From assembly GCA_022839995.1 (NCBI GenBank), contig JALHIN010000008.1, positions 1 through 64,000 on the forward strand: a stretch of DNA of 64,000 nt. Direction: 5' to 3'. The notes under the pieces were generated by a model. The model had not been told where the DNA came from, searched no databases, and saw only the letters and a program-made list of their open reading frames with translations. The stretch is from 79-D21 sp022839995 (GTDB taxonomy: Bacteria > Synergistota > Synergistia > Synergistales > 79-D21). The translations under genes were made by a program, and so were the position numbers. This document shows positions 32,521 to 39,999 of the stretch, piece by piece; within the stretch, counting starts at the first letter, position 1; every line of letters begins with the position of its first letter.

Positions 32521-33018
32521 ATGTCCGCAATCAAGGGATGGGAAGTCGTAGGAATGGAGATCCCCGAGGGGTGCAACATCATCCTGGGGCAAAGTCACTT
32601 CATCAAGACAGTAGAAGACCTGTTCGAAGCTCTCGTTACATCGTCCCCTAGCCTGCAGTTCGGAATCGCCTTTTGCGAGGCTTCCGAACCCTGCCTGATC
32701 CGCCGTGACGGCAACTGCCCGGAATTGGTCGAGGCAGCGGTGAAAAATGCCCAGGCGCTCTCCGCTGGACACGCATTTGTTGTCCTCATCCGCAACGGAT
32801 ATCCGATCAACGTCCTGAACCGCATCAAGGAAGTACAGGAAGTCTGCGGGATTTTTGCTGCTACGGCAAACCCGCTTGAAGTCCTGGTATTCGAAACCGG
32901 GCAAGGCCGAGGGATTGCCGGCGTAGTGGATGGTTTCGCATCGAAGGGCATCGAAGAGGAAAGCCACGTTGCTGCCCGAAAAAACCTGCTGAGGAACATC
33001 ATCGGCTACAAGCGGTAG
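32521..33018 (+). CDS. Adenosine-specific kinase family protein
   Basis: A 165-residue protein of the 'adenosine-specific kinase' family (Pfam Adenosine_kin). It contains the conserved NIILGQSHFIKTVEDLFEAL at about residues 20-39, FGIAFCEASEPCLIRRDGN around 54-72 and ETGQGRGIAGVVDG near 128-141. Members are found in archaea and thermophilic bacteria; a kinase role comes from structural work on the family and is not strongly tested. It follows the HAD gene by two bases and is likely cotranscribed. Confidence 0.82.
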   Translation: MSAIKGWEVVGMEIPEGCNIILGQSHFIKTVEDLFEALVTSSPSLQFGIAFCEASEPCLIRRDGNCPELVEAAVKNAQALSAGHAFVVLIRNGYPINVLNRIKEVQEVCGIFAATANPLEVLVFETGQGRGIAGVVDGFASKGIEEESHVAARKNLLRNIIGYKR

Positions 33019-33037
33019 GGAAGGCTTGCCGGGATTC

Positions 33038-34426
33038 TCAACGCAGGGGCGGTTCGCCGAGGGCCGCCCCCTTTCTTTTCCAACCAAGCAAACAGCATAG
33101 GGCGGAAATGAAAAGACCCCAAGAAAGCGGATTTCCGGGAAGATGGGTCAGCGGCCAGGCAAGGGTAAAGGCCAGGCCGGAAAAAGAGGAGAGGAAGGCC
33201 CATCCTGGACTGAGCCGCTTCGGAGCGAGGAGGGCCAGGGAAAAGGGAAGGAAGGTCCCGGCGCCCCGGAGGCCCATGCTGAGGTAACTCCAGGAAAGGA
33301 TAAGGGAACCCGGGGTAAAAAGGGCCAGAAAAGCGGCCAGCACGACTAGGACGAGAAGTGTCATTCGATGGGTCAGAAGAAGGCCTCCGTCTTTTGGCTT
33401 TTGGGGCCGGAAAACGGAGGGAAGGTCTCGAACCAGGTTTGTTGCGATTCCGAGGCAAAGGCCGGCAGCGGTTCCGATGATCGTGATGGCGATTCCACTC
33501 CAGAGTGCACCTGCAACGAAAGGATGGAAATGCTCGGCAAGGAACTTCGGCAGGACCTGGGAAGCGACCAGTCCCGGCTGCCGAACCCGCATCCCGAGTC
33601 CTACCCAGATGGCAAACAGGCCGAGCGGGGGCATCAGGAAGGCGGAAAGCAGTGCGCCCTTCCGGGCTGTTTCCTCGCTCGAAGCCGAGAAGACCGCCTG
33701 GATGTAAATCTGTGTCGTCATGACTCCCACCACAAGGGAAACCCCGGCGTTCAGGTCGACCCCCAGACCCCTTCCGAAAAGGTTGAACCATGGATGGAAC
33801 GGAAGGCTTTCCCAGAGGGGGGGGAGCGAGCGCCCCTCCAAGGTGGTAGCCGCTGCACAGGCTGCGAGGACAAGATAGAGAAATGCGATCTTGGCCTTTC
33901 CCAGGACCCCGTAGCTCTTCAATCCGCCAAGAAGGATGAAGCCGAGAACAGCCAGTGCGACAACCACCGCGGCGGCTTCACGGGAAATGGGCCAGATTCC
34001 CTGGATCATGGCAAGGCCTGCCAGGAACTGGGCTACCACCGAAACGAACGTTCCGAGGGTGGATGCAGCCAAAGCGACGATCCCGGTTCCCTTTCCATAT
34101 TCCATCGCAAGGAACTCCGGTATCGTCGCAAGTCCGGTCCGTCGCAGCGGGCGAGCAAACCAGAGCCCCAGGATCAGGCATCCGATGCCGCCTCCGAGGG
34201 TAAACCACCAGGCAGAAAACCCCCACCGGTATGCCATTTCGACCGTCCCTACCGTGCTTGCTCCTCCGACGAGGGCACCGAGGAGAATCCCGCTGACCTC
34301 GAGGGAACCCGCCCTGCGTCCTGCCAGGGTGTAGTCCGAAGCGGAGCGGATCCCCCTGGCCGAAAGTGTCCCCAGGAACACGAAGGCCAGAAAGACGATC
34401 GCTGATCCCATCCCAAAGGCAAGCAT
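33038..34426 (-). CDS. Sodium:solute symporter (SSS family)
   Basis: A 462-residue membrane protein with about 12-13 hydrophobic segments. The family pattern is visible as SASDYTLAGRRAGSLEVSG near residue 28 and GGASTVGTVEMAYRWGFSAWW around residue 54. It probably imports an organic solute with Na+; substrate unknown. I start it at ATG 34426 (MLAFGMGSA), which has AAAGGA upstream, rather than the earlier in-frame start. It is divergent from the hydrogenase-like operon and convergent with the adenosine-specific kinase gene. Confidence 0.8.
   Translation of the reverse strand: MLAFGMGSAIVFLAFVFLGTLSARGIRSASDYTLAGRRAGSLEVSGILLGALVGGASTVGTVEMAYRWGFSAWWFTLGGGIGCLILGLWFARPLRRTGLATIPEFLAMEYGKGTGIVALAASTLGTFVSVVAQFLAGLAMIQGIWPISREAAAVVVALAVLGFILLGGLKSYGVLGKAKIAFLYLVLAACAAATTLEGRSLPPLWESLPFHPWFNLFGRGLGVDLNAGVSLVVGVMTTQIYIQAVFSASSEETARKGALLSAFLMPPLGLFAIWVGLGMRVRQPGLVASQVLPKFLAEHFHPFVAGALWSGIAITIIGTAAGLCLGIATNLVRDLPSVFRPQKPKDGGLLLTHRMTLLVLVVLAAFLALFTPGSLILSWSYLSMGLRGAGTFLPFSLALLAPKRLSPGWAFLSSFSGLAFTLAWPLTHLPGNPLSWGLFISALCCLLGWKRKGAALGEPPLR
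33046..33080 (+). terminator. Terminator after the adenosine-specific kinase gene
   Basis: GGGGCGG at 33046-33052 pairs with CCGCCCC at 33064-33070, followed by the T-rich CTTTCTTTTC. It lies inside the 3' end of the oppositely directed symporter gene. Confidence 0.55.
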
Positions 34427-34497
34427 GGCGTTCGTTCCTTTCGTTATCGGATCTGCCGTTCCAGGAAATCGGCGCAAATGACGGATCCACGGCGTTA

Positions 34498-34513
34498 TGT
34501 TATTTTTATCACA
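34498..34513. promoter_or_regulatory. Candidate Rex/CRP-like operator before the hydrogenase-like operon
   Basis: The palindrome TGTTATTTTTATCACA has half-sites TGTTA and TCACA separated by six bases; on the minus strand it reads TGTGATAAAAATAACA and matches the site upstream of lat (20116-20131) at 13 of 16 positions. It lies 41 bases before the DRTGG gene start and could also serve the divergent symporter. Rex or a CRP/FNR-type protein is the likely binder by analogy. Confidence 0.4.
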
Positions 34514-34553
34514 GAGAACACCATGCTGACGTAGACCGGGGGGGTCGGACTTC

Positions 34554-34919
34554 TTGAACCTGAAGCAAATCGCATATTGTATCGGAGCGGAAATCCTACA
34601 CGGTGAAAACCTGCTCGAGAAGGTGGAGATCGAAAGAGCCTACGCGTCGGACCTGATGAGCGACGTGTTGGCTTTTGCCAGCCCGGGAACCCTCCTTTTG
34701 ACGGGGCTGACCAACGTCCAGATTATCCGGACAGCGCAGATGATGGATATCCCGGCAGTGGTCTTCGTCAGGGGCAAAAAGCCGCAGGAAGAAGCGGTGG
34801 CCCTTGCAAGGTCGATCGGCATGCCCCTGCTGGTCTCTTCGAAAAGCATGTACGAGACTTGCGGCCGGCTCTACGCAGCCGGTCTTTCTCCGTGCGTCAT
34901 TCCCTGCCGGGAGGCCTAG
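34554..34919 (+). CDS. Stand-alone DRTGG-domain protein (first)
   Basis: A 121-residue protein that matches the DRTGG domain, a fold otherwise fused to phosphotransacetylase, CBS-domain proteins or HPr kinase. Visible are the GTLLLTGLTNVQIIRTAQMM segment (about residues 45-64), IPAVVFVRGKKP and the C-terminal SKSMYETCGRLYAAGL. Ligand unknown. It starts at TTG 34554 and is the first of five closely spaced genes with an ATPase, a hydrogenase-like protein, a second DRTGG protein and a PHP phosphoesterase. Confidence 0.7.
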   Translation: MNLKQIAYCIGAEILHGENLLEKVEIERAYASDLMSDVLAFASPGTLLLTGLTNVQIIRTAQMMDIPAVVFVRGKKPQEEAVALARSIGMPLLVSSKSMYETCGRLYAAGLSPCVIPCREA

Positions 34920-34922
34920 CGT

Positions 34923-35351
34923 GTGGATAGCCATTACGAAGTGGAATTCCCGGTGAGGGGAGACGATTTCCTCGCGGCCGGAGAGGCGTCCAACCAGATA
35001 AAGGAAACGCTGGTCATGCTGGGAGTTCCATCGTCCATCTCCAGGCGGGCATCTGTCATTACCTACGAAGCGGAAATGAATCTCGTGATTCACGCCGGGG
35101 GAGGGATCCTGAGGGCAATCATCACGCCGGAAAAATTGACGATCGAAGCGATAGACCGTGGACCGGGCATTCCCGATCTCGACCTTGCCATGAGAGAAGG
35201 GTTTTCGACCGCCTCCGACAGAGTTCGCGAGATGGGTTTCGGTGCCGGTATGGGGCTGCCGAACATCAAGCGGAATGCCGATTCCCTGGAAATCGACACG
35301 GAGGTCGGCAAGGGAACCACGCTGACCGCAACAGTTTTTTTCGGCCGGTAG
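34923..35351 (+). CDS. RsbW-like ATP-binding protein (GHKL fold)
   Basis: A 142-residue protein of the anti-sigma-factor or HATPase_c_2 type. The GHKL motifs are YEAEMNLVIHAGGG (N-box, about residues 48-61), AIDRGPGIPD (G1 box, about 76-85) and GFGAGMGLPNIKRNAD (G2 box, about 104-119). Usual partners are sigma factors or STAS proteins, but none is adjacent. GTG 34923 is three bases after the first DRTGG gene. It may phosphorylate or bind another product of this operon. Confidence 0.8.
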   Translation: MDSHYEVEFPVRGDDFLAAGEASNQIKETLVMLGVPSSISRRASVITYEAEMNLVIHAGGGILRAIITPEKLTIEAIDRGPGIPDLDLAMREGFSTASDRVREMGFGAGMGLPNIKRNADSLEIDTEVGKGTTLTATVFFGR

Positions 35352-35372
35352 CCGGAAGCAGGGGGTAGGGGC

Positions 35373-36686
35373 ATGGAAACGGGGATCAAGATCGTCGAAG
35401 GCAGCTGCAAGGGATGTGTCAACTGCATCAAGTCCTGTCCAACGGAAGCCCTGAGAGTCATCGAAGGAAGGGTGAAGATCCTTCCAGAACTCTGCATCGA
35501 TTGCGGGGAATGTCTCCGGAGCTGCCGGGAGAAGGCCCTGGCCCTGGACGAGGACGATTGGGACCTCATCAAAAGCCACGGCCCTGTGGCGCTCATGGCC
35601 GATCCCACCTTCTGCGCCCAGTTCTCGCATTACTGGAGCCCGAGCCTCATCCGGGAGGCCTTGGCCTCCCTTGAAATGAAGGATCTCTTCGACCAGGCCG
35701 CTGTTGCCTTCGACCTTGCCGCCCTTGCGACTGCCAGGCAATTGGAGGAAGCCTCCAGGGAGAGCCTTCCCCTGATCTCGATTTATTGCCCGGCGGTCGT
35801 TCGGCTGATTCAAGTTCGGTTTCCCGAGCTGCTTCACCGGCTCGTGAAAACGGAAACCCCTCTAGAAACGGGAACCCTTCTCTGGAGAAGGCGCAGAGGT
35901 TCGAAAGAGGGCGTGATCCTGGTGACCCCCTGCAGTGCGAAGGTGATGCTGGTTCGAGGGCCCGTGGGAAGGGCGAGGAGCATGATGGATCATGTCGTTT
36001 CAGTGAAGCGACTGGCGAGGGACCTCCTGGCTGCCGGTCCCAAGGTAGAGGGCAAATCCGAGAGCCCTATCGGGAGCCGGTGGCTAGCCTGGGCCCTCCG
36101 TGGAGGAGAAAGCCGGCATGTGAAGGCGTTTTCCGGGAAAAAGCTGACGACCATGGCCGTATCAGGCCTCAGGAACACGATCGACCTTTTGCAGGACCTG
36201 GAACTAGGAAGGCTGAAGGGCGTCGATTTCGTCGAGTGCAGGGTTTGTGATCTTGGCTGCATCGGGGGAATCGGGAATGCGGAATCTCGCTTCCTTTCCG
36301 AACTAAGGCTTTCTCGCCAGCCCATCGAGTGGGATGTCACGGCGGACGAAAAAGCCGAGCTCTTTGAACTTTACGAATCAGGGATCTGGAAGCTCGAACA
36401 GCCGATCCAGCCAAGGCCCAGGCCTTCCCTGGCTGATTCCCTCGACGAGGCGATGAAGAAGTTGAAGGCGATGCAGGCCTTTTACGCTGAACTGCCCCAT
36501 ATCGATTGCGGAGCTTGCGGCCGTCCCTCGTGCAGGGCGCTAGCGGAAGACGTGGTGAGGGGCGAGGGAGAACTGACGGACTGCGTTTTCAAGTTGCGCG
36601 AAAGGATCTCCCTTCTTGGGGAGGAGATCACCCATTTGAGCGGGAAGCTGCCCCATGCCTTCCATGAAAGGAAACATCCGAAATGA
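35373..36686 (+). CDS. Putative sensory [FeFe]-hydrogenase-like protein with degenerate H-cluster motifs
   Basis: A 437-residue protein in three parts. Residues 12-51 form a 2x[4Fe-4S] ferredoxin domain (C12, C15, C18, C22; C41, C44, C47, C51). Residues about 70-320 resemble the large-subunit C-terminal domain of [FeFe]-hydrogenase. Residues 379-404 form a Fes-type domain (C379, C382, C387, C404). The H-cluster Cys ligands are kept (C139, C187, C292, C296) and so is K190, but the proton-relay Cys is Tyr138, the motif-2 Glu is Leu193 and the motif-3 Met is Arg290. This fits a non-catalytic or sensory type such as HydS rather than a hydrogen-producing enzyme. Confidence 0.72.
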   Translation: METGIKIVEGSCKGCVNCIKSCPTEALRVIEGRVKILPELCIDCGECLRSCREKALALDEDDWDLIKSHGPVALMADPTFCAQFSHYWSPSLIREALASLEMKDLFDQAAVAFDLAALATARQLEEASRESLPLISIYCPAVVRLIQVRFPELLHRLVKTETPLETGTLLWRRRRGSKEGVILVTPCSAKVMLVRGPVGRARSMMDHVVSVKRLARDLLAAGPKVEGKSESPIGSRWLAWALRGGESRHVKAFSGKKLTTMAVSGLRNTIDLLQDLELGRLKGVDFVECRVCDLGCIGGIGNAESRFLSELRLSRQPIEWDVTADEKAELFELYESGIWKLEQPIQPRPRPSLADSLDEAMKKLKAMQAFYAELPHIDCGACGRPSCRALAEDVVRGEGELTDCVFKLRERISLLGEEITHLSGKLPHAFHERKHPK

Positions 36687-37018
36687 CCGTTTTGTCCGTG
36701 ATTGATGCCCTCGGACTGATTGTCCACCATCTCGCGAACGAGGATCGCTCTGTATCCCGGGGGGTCGTCGGAGATCTCCTGAGCTTTGTCATGGGAGGGG
36801 CGCCCGAAGGAGCCGTCTGGGTTACGCTTCAGACGCATGTCAACATCGCGGCGGTCGCGGTCCTGAAGGAAATCCCGCTTGTAATCCTGGCATCGGGAAG
36901 GACCCCGGATGGAGATCTCTTGGAACGGTGCCGGAAAGAAAATATCGCCCTGGCAACCGCTTCGGCTTCCCCCTTCGATGTCTGCGGGGCCCTCCACGAC
37001 CTGGGGATGAAGGGGTAA
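36683..37018 (+). CDS. Stand-alone DRTGG-domain protein (second)
   Basis: A 111-residue protein with the same fold as the first DRTGG protein: GGAPEGAVWVTLQTHVNIAA around residues 38-57, IPLVILASGRTPDG about 64-77 and ATASASPFDVCGALHDLG at the C-terminus. The start overlaps the hydrogenase-like gene (ATGA), so they are translationally coupled. The two copies are clearly diverged. Ligand and partner are unknown. Confidence 0.7.
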   Translation: MTVLSVIDALGLIVHHLANEDRSVSRGVVGDLLSFVMGGAPEGAVWVTLQTHVNIAAVAVLKEIPLVILASGRTPDGDLLERCRKENIALATASASPFDVCGALHDLGMKG

Positions 37019-37023
37019 CCCGG

Positions 37024-37806
37024 ATGAAGCCCTTCAGGGCGGATCTCCACATCCATACCGTTCTTTCTCCCTGTGGCGGTCTTGACATGGGGGCTCCAGA
37101 GATCGTAAGCCGTGCCCTTCAATGCGGACACGGCATGGTTGCGGTGACAGACCACAACACGTGCCGCAATGCAGCTGCCGTGATGAACGCTGCGCGGGGG
37201 AAGAACCTGGTTGTTTTTCCCGGCCTTGAGGTTCAGAGTGCGGAAGACATCCATGCGGTGGTGCTTTTCGGAACACTGGAGGAAGCCCTTGATTATGAAG
37301 CCTGGCTATGGGAGGGTTTTCCCTGCGTCCTGAACAGGCCGGAGCTGTTTGGGGAACAGCTCCTGATCGATGAGGAGGACCGGATCCTCGCGGAGGAACC
37401 GGTCCTTTTGGTTCAGGGCGCGCGGCGCAGCATCGATGATGTCGTTGTCGAGGCAAGGGCCCGAGGTGGGCTGGCTTTCCTGAGCCACATCGACCGTGAG
37501 GCCTTCTCGTACCCCGCGGTCCTTGGCCCGATACCGGCGAATTACCCGGTCGACGCGCTCGAATTGACCTGTAACGCAACCGAAGAAAAGGTCGTGAACT
37601 GTAGGAAAGCCTACCCTTTCCTGCCCCTGATCCGAAATTCAGATGCGCATTCCCTGGACCAGATCACCCCCCGTTGTTCCACGATATTTCTCCTGGAAGA
37701 ACCGAATTTTCAAAATCTGCGGCAAGCGTTTCGAGGAGAACGGGGCTGCCGGATTTTGGACCCCTGGAGGGCAGGGGAAGAGCAAACCGATCCGGCAATG
37801 GGGTAA
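37024..37806 (+). CDS. PHP-domain phosphoesterase
   Basis: A 260-residue PHP protein. Metal-binding motifs are ADLHIHTVLSPCG (H9, H11), VAVTDHNTCRNA (D, H), LAFLSHIDRE and IRNSDAHSLDQI. PHP enzymes hydrolyse phosphate esters or act in nucleic-acid metabolism. The his operon lacks a histidinol phosphatase, but this protein lies in the hydrogenase-like operon and is better read as part of that system. Start ATG 37024 is six bases after the DRTGG stop. Confidence 0.78.
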   Translation: MKPFRADLHIHTVLSPCGGLDMGAPEIVSRALQCGHGMVAVTDHNTCRNAAAVMNAARGKNLVVFPGLEVQSAEDIHAVVLFGTLEEALDYEAWLWEGFPCVLNRPELFGEQLLIDEEDRILAEEPVLLVQGARRSIDDVVVEARARGGLAFLSHIDREAFSYPAVLGPIPANYPVDALELTCNATEEKVVNCRKAYPFLPLIRNSDAHSLDQITPRCSTIFLLEEPNFQNLRQAFRGERGCRILDPWRAGEEQTDPAMG

Positions 37807-37833
37807 AATCAGCGAAGGGGGGTGTTCGTTTTG

Positions 37834-38034
37834 ATGGAGGAGAAACCCGAAGAGTTCAGTTCGCCGGAAAAGAAACTGCAATGCTGGTGCGGCCGTAAAA
37901 TGATCCTGATCGAATCGTTCCCCGATGACGGGACCTTCCGTTATGCCTGTCCCTTGTTCCTCGCCGGGGACACGAGCCACGACCAGCTCCTCAGCGAGGA
38001 AGAATTCGTAGAGGAGCCCGACGAGAAGCGTTAG
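37834..38034 (+). CDS. Small CWCG protein of unknown function
   Basis: A 66-residue acidic protein with CWCGRKM near residue 22 and YACP near 40, a possible metal-binding knuckle pair. I recognise no family. AAGGGGGG about eleven bases upstream supports ATG 37834; TTG 37831 and GTG 37822 are alternatives. It begins shortly after the PHP gene and could be the last member of that operon. Its end meets the convergent prepilin gene five bases away. Confidence 0.5.
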   Translation: MEEKPEEFSSPEKKLQCWCGRKMILIESFPDDGTFRYACPLFLAGDTSHDQLLSEEEFVEEPDEKR

Positions 38035-38038
38035 GAGA

Positions 38039-38563
38039 CTATTGTTTTTTCCTTATGAACCAAAGCGCTGCGTTGTGAACGGAAGCATCAAAGGGGGACG
38101 GTTTTTCGGGAATGGCCATGGTCGGACCGGTTACTTCCATTCCGTAAAGAGGCAAGGCAGCCCCCAACACTTTGAGTCTTTCCAGGGTCATGGGGCGTAC
38201 GGATGCCGAAACAAAGATGACAGTCGCTTCTCCGAGATCCCCGGACATTCCAGCCACACCGACCCAGTATTCCGCCCCAAGGGGGATCTTTTCCAGGTAT
38301 TTGCCGGGGGTTGCCCGCCCATTGATGTCTCTTATCGTGCTCCCGCTTTTCATCCAGACAGGCCACATCCCGAAATCGGCATAGTATAGCATCGCGGCAC
38401 TTTTCATCGATCGCATGTCTTCGATAATTCGGGTTGCCTCCGCCTTTGCTGAAACCGAAAAGGAAACGAGCATCAGGGCTCCTGCTAGGATGCCGATGAG
38501 AAAGAGTGCGATCAGGGTCTCCACGAGCGTGAAGGCAAATGCTTTCCTGCCGGGCTTTTTCAT
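38039..38563 (-). CDS. Orphan type IV prepilin-like protein
   Basis: A 174-residue protein with the class III signal KKPGRKAFAFTLVETLIALF at the N-terminus: a basic leader, FTLVE and a hydrophobic helix (residues 12-32). The residue before the cleavage point is Ala rather than the usual Gly. The rest contains MRSMKSAAMLYYADFGMWP, typical of pseudopilins. No pilin-assembly genes lie nearby, so the export machinery must be elsewhere. Role (type IV pilus, type II secretion or DNA uptake) is not determined. Confidence 0.72.
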   Translation of the reverse strand: MKKPGRKAFAFTLVETLIALFLIGILAGALMLVSFSVSAKAEATRIIEDMRSMKSAAMLYYADFGMWPVWMKSGSTIRDINGRATPGKYLEKIPLGAEYWVGVAGMSGDLGEATVIFVSASVRPMTLERLKVLGAALPLYGMEVTGPTMAIPEKPSPFDASVHNAALWFIRKKQ

Positions 38564-38659
38564 GATTCTCCCACCTTTCCATTCTGGTCGAACCCGTGCT
38601 CAACTCGAATCCGCTGAGCGGGATCAAGGAGGAAGGAACACCGTCCAGGAACCAATTTG

Positions 38660-39478
38660 CTAAACCCACCGATGGAGGACTTTCCCCCCGGCAAAGGTGT
38701 ATCCGGAACTGAAGCGATATCCACCCAGGATCTCGATCGGGGCCAGGGACATGTGTTCCTCCAGGTCTGAGGGGAAGAACGCAAGATTTCCCACTCCATG
38801 CCAGGCTTCTTTCCCGAGCCGGACATTTTGGGCGGGGAGTTCGACCAGCTCAAGAACCGAAGGAGGAGCTCCGGCCTCGATGGAAGGGAAGTGCCGAATG
38901 TGAAAGAGCGGTGCTCGAAGGGGGTAGGGGAGGGTTGCAGGGTCGATTTTTCCCCTGACGAGCATCGTTCCTTCGATGAGCCGTTCCCCGTGGGCGGTGA
39001 CGTAGCCTTTCAGTTTTGTCCCCGTTTCGATCGGTCCCATGACCGGGTTGAGCGGATGCGGTTCGCTCATAAAGATTTGCCCCAGGCGCTTGGGGAAGCC
39101 CATAAACCAGCCCCGAGCCATGGAAAAATCGTTGTCGACCCAGATGTGGAGGCAGATTTGCCCCGGTTTTCCCTCAAACGAACAGCCCGCCCAGATCGCC
39201 GCTTCCCGGTACTGGGTCCTTTCGGGGTTTTCGAAAGCTAGATCCCTTTTCGCGTCCCAGACGGAAGTCCATCGGCTGAAGACCACCGTACAGATGCCCG
39301 GTTCGAGAGCCGGTAAAAGCGGTTCCGGCAAATAGGCGTTGACGGCGTCGGGGTCTGCGCGATAGAGGATGGAAAGGTACTCCGTCCCGTAGTGCCAGGG
39401 GAGAGGTCCCACGAGAGAGGATCTACCCGTTGGGGTGAGAGGGTAGCAGAATCCGTTCAGGTCGGCAATTCGGGTCAT
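38660..39478 (-). CDS. Acetoacetate decarboxylase family protein
   Basis: A 272-residue protein of the acetoacetate decarboxylase family. The Schiff-base lysine motif is present as GWFMGFPKRLGQ (about residues 124-135), together with EYLSILYRADPDAVNAYLPE near residue 33. The family decarboxylates acetoacetate to acetone, but many members act on other beta-keto acids or are aldolases. It is not next to CoA-transferase or thiolase genes, so its substrate is unknown. Confidence 0.78.
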   Translation of the reverse strand: MTRIADLNGFCYPLTPTGRSSLVGPLPWHYGTEYLSILYRADPDAVNAYLPEPLLPALEPGICTVVFSRWTSVWDAKRDLAFENPERTQYREAAIWAGCSFEGKPGQICLHIWVDNDFSMARGWFMGFPKRLGQIFMSEPHPLNPVMGPIETGTKLKGYVTAHGERLIEGTMLVRGKIDPATLPYPLRAPLFHIRHFPSIEAGAPPSVLELVELPAQNVRLGKEAWHGVGNLAFFPSDLEEHMSLAPIEILGGYRFSSGYTFAGGKVLHRWV

Positions 39479-39567
39479 CTTTTTTCCCCTCCGATGCGGA
39501 CAGGCGCCTTAAAAGAGTGTATCACAGGATTTTCTATCCCCTCTCCGGGCAATGTTAAGATAATTCC

Positions 39568-39999
39568 ATGGGTAAAAAACGGAAAACCAGGATTGACCTC
39601 AACGAAGGGCCAGCCATGCAGCCTCTGCTGGGTGAAATGCTGCGGGCCAAAGGGCTTGTCCCGGCAGAACCGGAAAGGGAAGAACCTGAGCCGGCCGAAG
39701 TTTCGGAGGGGATTTCCCCGGATCGGATGGATTTCTCGGGGATTCGAAGCATCGTGCTGCAGTTCGAGAAAAAGGGGCACGGGGGCAAGCGCGCGACTCG
39801 CGTGTCAGGGTTGCCTTTCGGAGCCGAAGAACTGGACCGCCTGGCCCGCTTGCTTCGCAAGGAAATGGGGTGCGGGGCCTGGGTGGAGGGGGAGACCCTC
39901 CTGCTCCAGGGGAATTTGACCGATCGCTTGCGTGACTGGTTTGTAGCAAAAGGCGTAAGGCGAGTCGTACTCTCCGGACGAGGGGGAAACGCAGGATGA
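39568..39999 (+). CDS. SUI1-domain translation factor (YciH/eIF1-like)
   Basis: A 143-residue protein with an N-terminal low-complexity linker (rich in Pro and Glu, about residues 32-50) and a C-terminal SUI1 domain: QFEKKGHGGKRATRVSGLP (about 69-87) and QGNLTDRLRDWFVAKGVRRVVLSG near the end. Bacterial YciH is an eIF1 homologue proposed to affect start-site fidelity and stress survival. The stop overlaps the glutaminase start (ATGA), so the two are coupled. Confidence 0.85.
   Translation: MGKKRKTRIDLNEGPAMQPLLGEMLRAKGLVPAEPEREEPEPAEVSEGISPDRMDFSGIRSIVLQFEKKGHGGKRATRVSGLPFGAEELDRLARLLRKEMGCGAWVEGETLLLQGNLTDRLRDWFVAKGVRRVVLSGRGGNAG

Noticed and set aside
37024..37806. PHP protein as the missing histidinol phosphatase
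   Set aside because: The size fits, but it is cotranscribed with the hydrogenase-like sensor genes, and PHP proteins occur in such clusters; nothing specific points to HisK.
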